Numbered from the stretch's first letter, positions 9,228-18,386 are shown. The stretch: 64,000 nt of DNA from Moraxellaceae bacterium UBA2031 (GCA_002333145.1 DDBN01000081.1:31608-95607), one strand, 5' to 3'. Made by a program: numbers and translations. The notes: generated by a model from the sequence alone, not told the origin.

Positions 9228-10313
9228 TCAGCCCTGCATCGATGCCAGAATGGCTGACTTCACTTGATCCAGTGTCGCATCAATGGTCTTGAGGACAGCA
9301 GTGCTGCACTGGCCAATAGCCGTATCAGGATCCTTCAGGCCATTACCGGTCAGTGTGCAAACCACTTTGGAGCCTTCAGGAATTTTGCCGGACTTAATGT
9401 CACGAATGGCACCACCCAGTGATGCGGCAGATGCCGGCTCACAGAACACACCTTCGTACATGGCCAGCATGCGCTGAGTATCCAGAATTTCTTGATCAGG
9501 TAACTCATCAAACCAGCCGCCTGATTCCTTCTGCAAGGCCCATGCCTTATCCCACGATTGTGGATTGCCGATACGAATAGCCGTAGCAACCGTTTCAGGA
9601 TTCATCACCGGACCACCGCGCATGAATGGTGCAGAGCCGGCAGCCTGATAACCCAACATTTTTGGTCGGCTATTAACAAGGCCACGCTCGTGATACTCGC
9701 TGTATCCCATCCAGTGTGCCGTGATGTTACCGGCATTACCCACAGGCAGGCAGTGATAGTCCGGCGCAAAGCCTAGCTCTTCCACAATTTCGAATGCGGC
9801 CGTTTTCTGGCCCTGCAAGCGATAAGGGTTGATAGAGTTAACGATGGTGACGGGTGCATGAGTGGCCACTTGCTTCACCAACTCCATACCTTCATCGAAA
9901 TTGCCACGAATCTGCAGAGTGATAGCGCCATACATCATGGCCTGGGCTAACTTGCCCATGGCAATCTTGCCTTCTGGAATGAGCACGAAAGCAGTAATGC
10001 CTGCACGGGCCGCATACGCTGCGGCAGCAGCCGACGTATTACCGGTAGAAGCGCAGATGATGGCTTTGCTGCCCGCTTCCACAGCCTTGGTCACGGCCAT
10101 GGTCATGCCGCGGTCCTTGAAGGAACCAGTTGGGTTCAAACCTTCGTATTTCACATAGATGTCGACATCCTTGCCAATCATCTTTGGTATGTTTTGCAGC
10201 TTGATGAGCGGCGTATTGCCCTCACCCAGTGAAATCAGGCGCGTGTCATCAGACACCGGCAGATGGTCACGGTACTTGTTGATAAGGCCGGTGTAGCGAT
10301 TGCCAAAGTTCAT
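9228..10313 (-). CDS. thrC: Threonine synthase (short form)
   Basis: A 361-residue PLP enzyme converting O-phosphohomoserine to threonine, the last step of threonine synthesis. The PLP lysine is K66 in NPTGSFKDRGM. The phosphate-binding loop ASTGNTSAAAAAYAARAG follows at about 89-106, and LPVGNAGNITAHW lies in the middle. It is of the short type, about 100 residues less than the 469-residue Pseudomonas/E. coli-like form, and close to what I recall from Acinetobacter. It lies 71 bases after hom on the same strand and ends at a strong terminator, so hom-thrC form an operon. Confidence 0.95.
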   Translation of the reverse strand: MNFGNRYTGLINKYRDHLPVSDDTRLISLGEGNTPLIKLQNIPKMIGKDVDIYVKYEGLNPTGSFKDRGMTMAVTKAVEAGSKAIICASTGNTSAAAAAYAARAGITAFVLIPEGKIAMGKLAQAMMYGAITLQIRGNFDEGMELVKQVATHAPVTIVNSINPYRLQGQKTAAFEIVEELGFAPDYHCLPVGNAGNITAHWMGYSEYHERGLVNSRPKMLGYQAAGSAPFMRGGPVMNPETVATAIRIGNPQSWDKAWALQKESGGWFDELPDQEILDTQRMLAMYEGVFCEPASAASLGGAIRDIKSGKIPEGSKVVCTLTGNGLKDPDTAIGQCSTAVLKTIDATLDQVKSAILASMQG

Positions 10314-10384
10314 GTCTGTGTCTCGCTCAAGCTGACGTACAAAAAATCATCTGCACATACCTCCGAATGAGGCGTGCAACTCAA

Positions 10385-11689
10385 TCAGGCGTCCAAGTTT
10401 TCAAGGCGGATTCGTACCACCTTGCCAATGATGTCATTCAGACCTTCCATCCCGGCGATCGCATGATTCATTTCACGCTCAACCACGGGCTTAGTCAGAA
10501 TAATAACAGGAACTGATCCAGCCTCATGTGCAGGCTTCTGCAAGATGGCCTCGATACTAATGCCATGCTGCGAAAGAATACGGGTCACATCTGCCAGCAC
10601 ACCTGGACGGTCGTTGGCGGTCAGACGCAGATAATAGGAAGTCACCACATCCTCCATTGGGAGGATGGGAGTGTCTGTAATGGCATGTGGCTGGAACGCC
10701 AGATGCGGCACAAAATTACTCTGCTCGGAGCCCATGGAACGAACTACATCAACAATGTCCGCAACGATGGATGAAGCCGTAGGGCCTGCTCCAGCGCCAG
10801 AACCATAATAAAGTGTGGCCCCTACAGGATCCGATTGCACCAGCACCGCATTCTTCACGCCATTTACATTGGCGATTAGGCGCTCAGCAGGAATCAGCGT
10901 GGGATGTACGCGCAGCTCGATACCTTTCTCAACACGACGGGCAATGCCTAGGTGCTTGATACGGAAGCCTAGCTCTTCGGCATAGGCCACATCTTCACGA
11001 GTCAGTTTGGTGATGCCTTCGGTATAAGCTTTTTTGAACTGTAGCGGCACACCAAAGGCCAGCGAAGCCAAAATGGTGAGCTTGTGAGCGGCATCGATAC
11101 CTTCCACGTCGAAGGTTGGGTCAGCCTCGGCATAGCCCAGCGCTTGCGCCTCGGTGAGTACATCGTAAAAGTCACGACCCTTCTCACGCATTTCGGACAG
11201 GATGAAGTTGCCGGTGCCGTTGATAATGCCGGCCAGCCATTCAATTCGGTTGGCCGCCAAACCTTCACGCATCACCTTAACGATAGGCACACCGCCCGCT
11301 ACTGCAGCCTCAAAGGCCACATAAACACCTTTCTTTTCAGCCGCGGCAAAAATCTCGTTGCCGTACTCTGCCAGCAACGCTTTATTGGCGGTGACGACAT
11401 GCTTACCATTCGCAATCGCCTGCATGACGACATCACGTGCTGTCGTCGTGCCGCCAATTACCTCAACCACAATATCAATTGCAGGGTCGTTGACCACAGC
11501 AAAGATATCCTTGCTGACTTGAGTGCCAGAAAGGTCGTAGTCCGGGTTGTCGCGACGAACGCCAACATGAGAAACGCGGATTTCACGACCAGTACGGCGG
11601 CTAATTTCAGCAGCATTTTCACGCAGTAGATTGAAGGCGCCGCCTCCAACCGTACCCAAGCCCACAATACCAACAGACACCGGCTTCAC
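10385..11689 (-). CDS. hom: Homoserine dehydrogenase
   Basis: Monofunctional enzyme reducing aspartate semialdehyde to homoserine for threonine, methionine and isoleucine. The N-terminal Rossmann motif is VGIVGLGTVGGGAFNLL. The catalytic domain has GIINGTGNFIL and YAEADPTFDVEGIDAAHKL. A C-terminal ACT domain (YYLRLTANDRPGVLADVTR, about residue 350 on) suggests feedback control by threonine. I prefer the GTG at 11689, preceded by AGGTGA and giving 434 residues, the usual length. An in-frame ATG at 11707 has no ribosome site. No aspartokinase is fused. The leader upstream holds two hairpins. Confidence 0.95.
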   Translation of the reverse strand: MKPVSVGIVGLGTVGGGAFNLLRENAAEISRRTGREIRVSHVGVRRDNPDYDLSGTQVSKDIFAVVNDPAIDIVVEVIGGTTTARDVVMQAIANGKHVVTANKALLAEYGNEIFAAAEKKGVYVAFEAAVAGGVPIVKVMREGLAANRIEWLAGIINGTGNFILSEMREKGRDFYDVLTEAQALGYAEADPTFDVEGIDAAHKLTILASLAFGVPLQFKKAYTEGITKLTREDVAYAEELGFRIKHLGIARRVEKGIELRVHPTLIPAERLIANVNGVKNAVLVQSDPVGATLYYGSGAGAGPTASSIVADIVDVVRSMGSEQSNFVPHLAFQPHAITDTPILPMEDVVTSYYLRLTANDRPGVLADVTRILSQHGISIEAILQKPAHEAGSVPVIILTKPVVEREMNHAIAGMEGLNDIIGKVVRIRLENLDA

Positions 11690-11713
11690 ATCATCACCTG
11701 AATACACTTGAGC

Positions 11714-11776
11714 GCGCCATAAATGGCGCAGAGACCGCGACCGGTCGACAGTCTACAGCAGCAGCTTTCGACCGGT
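11714..11776 (-). promoter_or_regulatory. Structured leader upstream of hom
   Basis: Two inverted repeats lie just before the gene. One is a 9-bp pair (ACCGGTCGA / TCGACCGGT, arms 11740-11748 and 11768-11776). The other is a tight hairpin GCGCCA-TTTA-TGGCGC (11714-11729). No T run follows and no Thr-rich leader peptide is visible, so classic attenuation is not supported. A protein operator or mRNA structure is possible. Confidence 0.35.
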
Positions 11777-11859
11777 ATTTTGAGGGCGCAACATTATTGC
11801 CCGTCCCGGGGTTTGTCAAACCCGAAACGAGCGATTGGAAGGCTTCGTGCTACGCAGAA

Positions 11860-12588
11860 CTAGCGAATACCCAAGGCCTTAGCCAGTGACGCAGGGGCTA
11901 GATACCCGCCCACTTGCTTACCATCCGGAGCGAAAATTGCCGGAGTACCCCGAACACCTAGCACAACGCCCAACTCATATTGCTTGTTCACCGGGGACTT
12001 GCAGACTTTTGGTGCCTCCGGCAGTGACTTGCCCTGCTTGGAGAGCGTCATGGCCGACTGCCGATCGCTAGAGCACCAAACATTGTCCAATTTACGGGAT
12101 GTCGGGGTGCTTTCACCGGCGCGAGGAAAGGCCAAGTAACGCACCTCGATACCCAGCTTGTTAATCTGGGCAATTTCAGCATGCAGCTTGCGGCAGTAGC
12201 CACAATCAACGTCAGTGAACACATGAATAATGGCTTTGGGCTTTCCACCTACGGCTGGGAAATTCACGCTATCTGCGGGAGACAGTGCAGCCAGTGCTGC
12301 CTTACTTTCATCCGCTTTACCTGCATCTTCAAGGTTAACGATGCGATCACCCTGAATCTCAAGCAGATCGCCCTGAAACAAGTAACGGCCATCTGCTGTA
12401 ACGAAAACAGATTCATACCCCTTGGCGTTCACCTGATAAAGCCCTGCCGGCGTAGGCCGGATACTTATAATTTGTGCCTCCGGCATAGCCGTCTTGAGCT
12501 TAGCCCGAATGATATCTTCAGGCCCGGCTTGAGCAACACCGGCCAGCAGAGCCATACCCATCAGAATGGGAACAACCAGAAACTTCAT
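11860..12588 (-). CDS. dsbC: Thiol:disulfide interchange protein DsbC
   Basis: A 242-residue periplasmic disulfide isomerase that reshuffles wrong disulfides in exported proteins. A signal peptide ends near residue 21 (LLAGVAQA|GPED). The N-terminal dimerisation domain (about 22-80) leads by a linker to the thioredoxin fold with the active site C129-G-Y-C132. A second Cys pair (C172, C196) matches the structural disulfide of DsbC, and RGTPAIF provides the cis-proline. The start at 12588 has GGAGAG seven bases upstream and begins the signal peptide. A longer frame to 12633 would bury it. It lies between xerD and hom on the same strand, the order known from Pseudomonas. Confidence 0.95.
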   Translation of the reverse strand: MKFLVVPILMGMALLAGVAQAGPEDIIRAKLKTAMPEAQIISIRPTPAGLYQVNAKGYESVFVTADGRYLFQGDLLEIQGDRIVNLEDAGKADESKAALAALSPADSVNFPAVGGKPKAIIHVFTDVDCGYCRKLHAEIAQINKLGIEVRYLAFPRAGESTPTSRKLDNVWCSSDRQSAMTLSKQGKSLPEAPKVCKSPVNKQYELGVVLGVRGTPAIFAPDGKQVGGYLAPASLAKALGIR

Positions 12589-12681
12589 GAGGATCTCTCC
12601 GTAAACAATGGTGCAAGGATACGCCAGTGCCACTCAACTGTTGATAGTGCGTGCGTAAACGGACGGTTTCAGTGACGAAAA

Positions 12682-13617
12682 TCAGCCGCGGGGATGATGC
12701 TTGGCATGCAGCTCTTGCAAGCGATGGCTGGCGATATGGGTATAGATCTGAGTGGTGGACAAATCGCTGTGGCCCAACAACATCTGCACTACACGCAGAT
12801 CGGCACCATGATTGAGCAGGTGTGTGGCGAATGCGTGACGTAGGGTGTGTGGCGACAGGGCCTTGCTGATACCGGCCGCCTTGGCCAGCACTTTGATACG
12901 GTACCAGAATGCCTGCCGCGTCATAAACTCCCCTTCCCGACTGGGAAAAAGCGCCTCTGTTGCTGAGCCCGCAATCAGCACGGGCCTGGCCTCTTCTGCA
13001 TAGCGCACCAACCAGTCCATGGCCTCTTGATTCATAGGTACCAGCCGCTCCTTACTGCCCTTGCCCGTCACTCGCAGAAAACCACCACGTAAATTAGGCT
13101 GATCAATGCGTAGCCCTACCAACTCACTGACCCGAAGACCGCACCCATAGAGTAACTCCAGCATCGCCCGATCACGCTGCCCCAGTGGGGTATCCAGCAA
13201 GGGGGCGGCGAGCAACTTCTCAACATCGGTCTCCGATAAATCTTTCGGCAAAGGCCGTCCAATTTTAGGAGATTCCAGATTAAGCGAGGGGTCCTGCGTA
13301 ATGCGGTGCTGTGAAAGGTGGAAGCGGTAAAAGCGCCGGATTGCCGACAGAAAGCGTGCTCTTGAACGAGGATGACCTCCTTCCTCGTGAATCTCGTGCA
13401 TATAGCGGATCAGATCGACATGCTCCAGTGTCAGCAGGGCACGAGGCTCAGCCCAACCCGCCAGCTTGTGCAGGTCCGAAAGGTAGGCACTGATCGAGTG
13501 TTTACTCATACCCTCAACCACAAGCTTGCTATGAAACTGGCGAAGCTCCTGTGGCTCAGGTAATGCAGCCTCCTCCTTGCGAGGCCGACCGCGAGGGCGT
13601 GGCGGGATAGTCTTCAT
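12682..13617 (-). CDS. xerD: Site-specific tyrosine recombinase XerD
   Basis: A 311-residue recombinase that acts with XerC at dif to resolve chromosome dimers. A SAM-like core-binding domain covers about residues 22-110, then the catalytic domain. All catalytic residues are visible: R162 (GCGLRVSEL), K186 (GKGSKER), H257 and R260 (HTLRHAFATHLL), H283 (LLGHSDL) and the nucleophile Y292 (TTQIYTH). I use ATG 13617 (MKTIPPRPRGRPRK). A frame to 13683 would run back through the rplS terminator and is unlikely. The Arg/Lys/Pro-rich N-terminus is about 12 residues longer than in E. coli XerD. It is an ordinary chromosomal Xer, next to dsbC as in relatives, with no sign of an integron or phage. Confidence 0.94.
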   Translation of the reverse strand: MKTIPPRPRGRPRKEEAALPEPQELRQFHSKLVVEGMSKHSISAYLSDLHKLAGWAEPRALLTLEHVDLIRYMHEIHEEGGHPRSRARFLSAIRRFYRFHLSQHRITQDPSLNLESPKIGRPLPKDLSETDVEKLLAAPLLDTPLGQRDRAMLELLYGCGLRVSELVGLRIDQPNLRGGFLRVTGKGSKERLVPMNQEAMDWLVRYAEEARPVLIAGSATEALFPSREGEFMTRQAFWYRIKVLAKAAGISKALSPHTLRHAFATHLLNHGADLRVVQMLLGHSDLSTTQIYTHIASHRLQELHAKHHPRG

Positions 13618-13644
13618 ATACCAAGAGCATACCGGAGAGCGCCC

Positions 13645-13672
13645 ATAAAAAAACGGCCCGAAGGCCGTTTCT
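13645..13672 (-). terminator. Terminator of the rpsP-rimM-trmD-rplS operon
   Basis: The minus strand reads AAACGGCC-TTCG-GGCCGTTT followed directly by a run of T, 20 bases past the rplS stop. A stable UUCG tetraloop closes the stem. Confidence 0.93.
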
Positions 13673-13691
13673 TTGCCGATCAACGCGCCAA

Positions 13692-14063
13692 TTACTTGGG
13701 AGCGCGTGGAGCCAGCTTTTCTTTGATACGTGCGGACTTGCCCGAACGATCGCGGAGGTAGTACAGCTTGGCGCGACGAACGTCACCACGACGCTTCACT
13801 TCGATGGAAGCAACCACCGGAGAGTGCGTCTGAAACACACGCTCAACACCGATACCATTGGAGATCTTGCGTACGGTGAAAGCAGAGTTCAGGCCACGGT
13901 TCTTCTTGGCGATAACAACGCCTTCGTAAGCCTGCAGACGCTCACGCTCACCTTCTTTCACCTTCACCTGAACGATAACAGTATCGCCCGGGCCGAAAGA
14001 CGGCACGTTTTGCTTGAGTTGGGACTGTTCAACGAATTGAACCAGGGGATGCTTGCCGCTCAT
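13692..14063 (-). CDS. rplS: 50S ribosomal protein L19
   Basis: A 123-residue ribosomal protein at the 30S-50S interface. The family core [20 protein letters not shown] is near residues 22-41. [36 protein letters not shown] follows (described here by its pattern; about residues 42-77), then [19 protein letters not shown]. Last gene of the rpsP operon, 135 bases after trmD and ending at a strong terminator. A GAGGAAATGCC ribosome site precedes the ATG. Confidence 0.97.
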   Translation of the reverse strand: MSGKHPLVQFVEQSQLKQNVPSFGPGDTVIVQVKVKEGERERLQAYEGVVIAKKNRGLNSAFTVRKISNGIGVERVFQTHSPVVASIEVKRRGDVRRAKLYYLRDRSGKSARIKEKLAPRAPK

Positions 14064-14198
14064 GGCATTTCCTCAATTTTATGGTGACAGAGGCTTTGAA
14101 CGGGCTTTTTTGTGAGACCGTTCGGCGCATACCCACCGTTACACACCTGGCCCGCCGGTTACCCGGCAAACCCATGGAGATGAAAGGACCTTGCGGAC

Positions 14199-14966
14199 CT
14201 ATTCACCCTCGCCGCTTTCGCGACGGATATCGTCAAGCAGTTTTATCTGCTCTTTATCCAGCGTGACCTTTTCCAGAAGATCAGGACGACGCTGCAATGT
14301 TCTGGCCAGACTTTGTTTTCGGCGCCATTTTCGGATAGCCGCATGGTCACCCGATAACAGAACTGCCGGTACCTCATCCGCCTCATACACTTCTGGGCGA
14401 GTGTAGTGCGGGCAATCCAGTAAGCCATCACTGAAGGAATCCTCTTCAGCGGAGGCCTCACTGCCAAGCGCACCTGGCAGCAAACGCGTCATTGCATCAA
14501 TCAGCACCATCGCAGGCAGCTCACCACCCGACAACACGTAATCACCGATTGACCATTCTGCATCGACTTCGCGCTGAATAAGACGCTCGTCGACTCCTTC
14601 ATAACGACCACAAAGCAGAATCATCGCCTCCGTAGTCGCTAACTCCTGCACCCCTGCCTGGTTTAACACCCTGCCCTGTGGTGACAGGTAAATTACATTC
14701 GGCGTCAGGCCCTTAGCCCGAGCAGCCTCTTTGGCTGCCGTGATCGCGCACCGTAATGGCTCGATCAACATCACCATGCCGGGGCCACCCCCATACGGGC
14801 GGTCGTCCACGCGGCGAAAATTACTTTCGGAATGCCCCTCAACATAATCACGAGGATTCCAGTATTCCAGCGCCAGCAAACCGTTCTTCACGGCGCGGCG
14901 AGTAATACCACTATCGGTCACCGCCTGAAACATTTCCGGGAACAGGCTGATTACCCCGATCCACAC
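14199..14966 (-). CDS. trmD: tRNA (guanine-N1)-methyltransferase TrmD
   Basis: A 255-residue SPOUT methyltransferase that methylates G37 of tRNAs with S-adenosylmethionine, preventing +1 frameshifts. It begins [20 protein letters not shown]. The knotted SAM site is visible in [16 protein letters not shown] (about 92-107), [14 protein letters not shown] (about 118-131) and [16 protein letters not shown] (about 144-159). It starts with GTG at 14966, with GAGG elements just upstream. It sits 18 bases after rimM in the conserved rpsP-rimM-trmD-rplS operon. Confidence 0.97.
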   Translation of the reverse strand: MWIGVISLFPEMFQAVTDSGITRRAVKNGLLALEYWNPRDYVEGHSESNFRRVDDRPYGGGPGMVMLIEPLRCAITAAKEAARAKGLTPNVIYLSPQGRVLNQAGVQELATTEAMILLCGRYEGVDERLIQREVDAEWSIGDYVLSGGELPAMVLIDAMTRLLPGALGSEASAEEDSFSDGLLDCPHYTRPEVYEADEVPAVLLSGDHAAIRKWRRKQSLARTLQRRPDLLEKVTLDKEQIKLLDDIRRESGEGE

Positions 14967-14984
14967 CTCAGGCGCCTCGCCTGC

Positions 14985-15533
14985 TCAAAACTCTGGATCC
15001 CAGTCGACGGTAATCATCCTGCCGACCAGATCAACATCCTTTATAACTTCACCTGGCACCCAAGGTACCAAGCGCTCAAGCTCATCCATGCTGCCCTCTG
15101 ATGCCTGAACGACCAGCACATCATTAGCGCCTGTTTCCATCATGCTGTGTACAGTGCCCAGCAGCTGACCATCTTGGGTTCGCACGGAGAGATCAATGAG
15201 GTCTGACCAATAGTAGTCACCCTCTTCCAGCTCCGGGAGAACATCCTTCGAAACCCATATCTCAAGGTTACGCAAGGATTCGGCCGCGTTACGGTCAGGA
15301 GAGATGTCGAGTTGAGCGACAACGCCCTTACCCTGCGTACGCCACTCCAGCACCTTGACTGGCCTGAACCCCTCACGGGTTTTCAGGTACCAAGGCTGGT
15401 AGCCAAAAAGATTGGTAATGGGGTCGGTCAGGGCATGCACCCAGACCCACCCCTTCACGCCGTAGGGCGTACTAACGTGCCCTACGTTGATGAGATCGGA
15501 GGCTTCCGGCACCGCCGGTGCCTTCGTATTCAT
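14985..15533 (-). CDS. rimM: Ribosome maturation factor RimM
   Basis: A 182-residue 16S rRNA processing factor that helps assemble the 30S head around S19. The N-terminal RimM domain (about residues 15-95) begins VGHVSTPYGVKGWVWVHALTD. The C-terminal PRC-barrel domain carries EGDYYWSDLIDLSV and GTVHSMMETGANDVLVV, and the end (LVPWVPGEVIKDVDL) is typical. Only five bases separate it from the rpsP stop, so the two are surely co-transcribed. Confidence 0.96.
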   Translation of the reverse strand: MNTKAPAVPEASDLINVGHVSTPYGVKGWVWVHALTDPITNLFGYQPWYLKTREGFRPVKVLEWRTQGKGVVAQLDISPDRNAAESLRNLEIWVSKDVLPELEEGDYYWSDLIDLSVRTQDGQLLGTVHSMMETGANDVLVVQASEGSMDELERLVPWVPGEVIKDVDLVGRMITVDWDPEF

Positions 15534-15538
15534 CTGTA

Positions 15539-15787
15539 TCAGACTGCCTTGGCAGCGGCCTTGGCCAGAGCGGCAACGCGCTCAGACGGCTGTGCGCCCT
15601 TGGAAACCCAGTACTGATAACGCTCAGAGTCAAAACGGACACGCTCTTCCTGACCCTTGGATACTGGGTTGAAGAAGCCAACGCGCTCGATGAAACGGCC
15701 ATCACGGGCGTTACGGCTGTCGGTCACAACGATGGAGTAAAACGGACGCTTCTTGGCGCCGCCACGTGCAAGGCGAATAGTAACCAT
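15539..15787 (-). CDS. rpsP: 30S ribosomal protein S16
   Basis: An 82-residue ribosomal protein. The start [20 protein letters not shown] and the following [19 protein letters not shown] are diagnostic. The ATG at 15787 has AAGGAAATTGATC upstream. A longer frame to 15886 runs through the leader and is not real. First gene of the operon with rimM, trmD and rplS. A TATAAT box lies about 83 bases upstream. Confidence 0.97.
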   Translation of the reverse strand: MVTIRLARGGAKKRPFYSIVVTDSRNARDGRFIERVGFFNPVSKGQEERVRFDSERYQYWVSKGAQPSERVAALAKAAAKAV

Positions 15788-15869
15788 GATCAATTTCCTT
15801 AACTGGGTTCCCGTGGTCAATCGATCCGCGCGAGTGCCACGGAAATCAACCCGGCGCGGAAGGTCGCAA

Positions 15870-15898
15870 ATTATACGGGGAATCACTATCCGAAGAAA
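15870..15898 (-). promoter_or_regulatory. Candidate sigma-70 promoter of the rpsP operon
   Basis: The minus strand has a perfect TATAAT (15870-15875) with a weak TTTCTT 17 bases upstream (15893-15898). This would give a 5' leader of about 75 bases before rpsP. No other promoter-like site stands out in the gap. Confidence 0.5.
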
Positions 15899-15975
15899 GC
15901 CCGATTATCCCTACTCGCGAATAGGAGGAGTATCATGGTCGCGCATTCCGGCCACTGCCCGAGATCCCCCACTCC

Positions 15976-16818
15976 GTGCTCAATCAATCCATACGGAAAG
16001 GTGCCGCCCTACTGGCCCTTTCAGCTTTTCTGTTTGCGACGATGGGCGTTTTCATCCGGCTGGCATCGCATTCCGTAGATAATGAAATCGTGGTTTTTGC
16101 CCGGAACTTAGCAGGCCTCATCCTGCTACTGCCCATTATGATGACGCGAGGCGGTGGTGGGCTGAAAACAGCCGTATTTCCTCGCCACCTCTGGCGCGCC
16201 CTGACAGGCCTAACGGCGATGTATGGCTTTTTTTACGCCATTGCCAACCTGCCACTCTCCAGCGCCATGATTTTTACCTACTCGTCACCGGTCTTTATTC
16301 CACTGGTCGCGTGGATATTCCTGAAAGAGCCCATGACACGACAGGCCTGGGCTGCCGCTCTGGTTGGCTTGGCCGGTGTAATACTGGTGTGCAAACCAGA
16401 CCAGGGGCTTGTAAACCACTTTGCAATAATCGGCCTTGGCTCCAGTGTCTTGGCGGCTACCGCTTTTGTCACGGTACGATCACTGGGCTCAACAGAGCCC
16501 ACTACTCGGGTCGTTTTCTACTTTGCCCTTATCTCCACCGTTGTATCGACCATCCCACTGCTGTGGGCGGGACGCGCCATCACCCTGCATGAATTCGTAT
16601 TACTGGCCGCCGTAGGCGTTCTGGCCACGGTCAGCCAACTCTGCCTGACCCGTGCCTATGCTTTGGCGCCTGCCAATCGTATTGGCCCCGTCACCTATTT
16701 AGCTATTGTGGTTGCTGGTCTGTATGCTTGGGCGCTGTGGGGTGAAGTGCCGGATGGCTATGCGATTATTGGGACCGGTATGATTTTGGCTGCATCACTC
16801 ATCAGCCTGCGCCGCTGA
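15976..16818 (+). CDS. EamA/DMT family membrane transporter
   Basis: A 280-residue inner-membrane protein with about ten hydrophobic helices in two EamA repeats (FLFATMGVFIRLASHSVDNE at residues 18-37; the second repeat starts near 147). ALAPANRIGPVTYLAIVVAGLYAWALWGE is the usual end pattern (about residues 232-260). Substrate unknown. It starts with GTG at 15976. It is read opposite to its neighbours and sits between rpsP and ffh, genes often adjacent in gammaproteobacteria, so it looks like a local insertion. It is not a close copy of the EamA gene at 1385. Confidence 0.85.
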   Translation: MLNQSIRKGAALLALSAFLFATMGVFIRLASHSVDNEIVVFARNLAGLILLLPIMMTRGGGGLKTAVFPRHLWRALTGLTAMYGFFYAIANLPLSSAMIFTYSSPVFIPLVAWIFLKEPMTRQAWAAALVGLAGVILVCKPDQGLVNHFAIIGLGSSVLAATAFVTVRSLGSTEPTTRVVFYFALISTVVSTIPLLWAGRAITLHEFVLLAAVGVLATVSQLCLTRAYALAPANRIGPVTYLAIVVAGLYAWALWGEVPDGYAIIGTGMILAASLISLRR

Positions 16819-16865
16819 CAACCTTCCCTAAGTGGCACATCTAATTCTTCAACACCTATAAACAA

Positions 16866-16891
16866 TGAAGCCCGCTACGTTGCGGGCTTCA
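16866..16891 (-). terminator. Hairpin between convergent EamA and ffh genes
   Basis: The stem TGAAGCCCGC / GCGGGCTTCA (10 bp, 6-base loop) lies between two gene ends. The flanking T content is modest (ATTGTTTAT on the minus side), so it most likely ends ffh and perhaps both genes. Confidence 0.65.
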
Positions 16892-16897
16892 TCAGGC

Positions 16898-18361
16898 TTA
16901 TTTCTTCTTGAATCCGGGAGGCAGACCCACTCCACCCGTGCCTGGTAGTCCGCCCATGCCACCTGCTCCACCCATACCGGGTGGCATACCGCCTCCGCCC
17001 TGCCCCATCATTCCCTTCATGCCGCGCATCATCTTCATCATGCCGGAAGGAGAAGACATCTTTTTCATCATCTTTTCCATCTGGGTGTGCTGCTTGAGCA
17101 CACGATTCACGTCCTGAATCTGGGTACCAGAGCCGGCGGCAATACGACGCTTACGCGACCCATTAATCAGGTCTGGTTTGTGGCGCTCGGCCATGGTCAT
17201 GGAAAGAATGATGGCTTCCATCCGCTTCATTTCTTTTTCAGGCGCCCCTCCGGCCAATGCCTGCTGAACCTGAGCACTGTTCATGCCCGGCAGCTTGTCG
17301 AGCAGGCCACCCATGCCACCCAGATTGCGCATTTGCTGGAACTGCTCAAGCAGGTCCTGCAGATCAAAGCCCTTTCCCTTCTTAAGCTTATTGGCCAGTT
17401 TCTCGGCCTTGTCTTTGTCCAGCTTACGTTCGACTTCTTCGACCAGCGAGAGCACATCGCCCATGCCCAAAATACGGGAAGCCACACGATCGGGATGGAA
17501 GGGCTCTAGCGCATCGGACTTTTCACCCATACCAAGAAACTTGATGGGCTTGCCGGTAATCATGCGCACGGACAACGCCGCACCACCGCGGGCATCACCA
17601 TCGGTCTTGGTGAGGATCACGCCGGTCAGCGGCAAGGCATCATTAAATGCCTTGGCCGTATTGGCCGCATCCTGGCCCGTCATGGCATCCACCACGAACA
17701 GGGTTTCGACCGGGTTGATCGCCGCATGCAGCGACTTGATTTCGCCCATCATCTCTTCATCAATATGAAGACGACCGGCAGTATCGATGATGACGACATC
17801 GGCAAACTTCAGCTTCCCTTCGGCGATGGCACCACGGGCAATGTCATTCGGGTGCTGATCAGGCGTCGAAGGGAAGAAAATGGCACCGACATCGGCGGCA
17901 ACCATCTCCAGCTGCCTGATAGCGGCAGGGCGGTAAATGTCGGCCGAGACCACCAGCACCTTTTTCTTCTCACGCTCCTGTAAATATTTCGCCAGCTTGC
18001 CCACCGTGGTGGTTTTACCGGCACCCTGCAGACCAGCCATCAGGATGACTGCTGGCGGCGTGGTCGCAAGGTTCAGGGATTCATTGGCATCGCCCATGGT
18101 GCGCACGAGCTCGTCGTGCACGATCTTTACAAAGGCCTGGCCTGGTGACAGGGCCTGCATGACCTCCTGCCCCAGTGCCTGTTCACGGATACGGTCAATG
18201 AAGTCCTTGACCACCGGAAGGGCGACATCCGCCTCCAGTAGAGCCATGCGAACTTCCCGCAGGGTGTCCTTGATGTTGTCCTCGGTCAGACGACCGGAGC
18301 CCGTGACATTGCGAAGGCTGTGACTGAGGCGATCGGTGAGGTTATCGAACATCGGGAACAT
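16898..18361 (-). CDS. ffh: Signal recognition particle protein Ffh
   Basis: A 487-residue GTPase that binds 4.5S RNA and delivers nascent membrane proteins to FtsY. The N-domain (about 1-85) precedes the G-domain: P-loop GLQGAGKTTTVGKLA near residue 110, DTAGRLHIDEEMM near 193 and TKTDGDARGGAALS near 249. The M-domain follows with the Met-rich RNA-binding part (GSGTQIQDVNRVLKQHTQMEK near 410-435). The C-terminus is a Gly/Met/Pro-rich tail, as in many species. The conserved start MFDNLTDRLS is the second ATG (18352). ATG 18361 would add MFP. A good promoter lies upstream. Confidence 0.97.
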   Translation of the reverse strand: MFPMFDNLTDRLSHSLRNVTGSGRLTEDNIKDTLREVRMALLEADVALPVVKDFIDRIREQALGQEVMQALSPGQAFVKIVHDELVRTMGDANESLNLATTPPAVILMAGLQGAGKTTTVGKLAKYLQEREKKKVLVVSADIYRPAAIRQLEMVAADVGAIFFPSTPDQHPNDIARGAIAEGKLKFADVVIIDTAGRLHIDEEMMGEIKSLHAAINPVETLFVVDAMTGQDAANTAKAFNDALPLTGVILTKTDGDARGGAALSVRMITGKPIKFLGMGEKSDALEPFHPDRVASRILGMGDVLSLVEEVERKLDKDKAEKLANKLKKGKGFDLQDLLEQFQQMRNLGGMGGLLDKLPGMNSAQVQQALAGGAPEKEMKRMEAIILSMTMAERHKPDLINGSRKRRIAAGSGTQIQDVNRVLKQHTQMEKMMKKMSSPSGMMKMMRGMKGMMGQGGGGMPPGMGGAGGMGGLPGTGGVGLPPGFKKK

Positions 18362-18386
18362 CCGCTTAGAGTGAAACAGGGGACCG

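Noticed and set aside
11084..11629. Plus-strand open frame of 181 codons across hom
   Set aside because: Antisense shadow of a well-supported enzyme gene; no ribosome site or family pattern.
11812..11832. GGGTTTG-CAAACCC palindrome as terminator after dsbC
   Set aside because: The loop would be too small for the full stem and there is no T run; it may still be an operator.
12181..12675. Plus-strand open frame of 164 codons over dsbC and its upstream gap
   Set aside because: Mostly antisense to dsbC, Cys- and His-rich translation, no signal for translation.
12682..13617. Tyrosine recombinase as sign of an integron or prophage
   Set aside because: It is chromosomal XerD by sequence and by its place beside dsbC; no att sites, phage genes or gene cassettes are near.
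17283..17768. Plus-strand open frame of 161 codons inside ffh
   Set aside because: Ser/Pro/Arg-rich antisense shadow of ffh.
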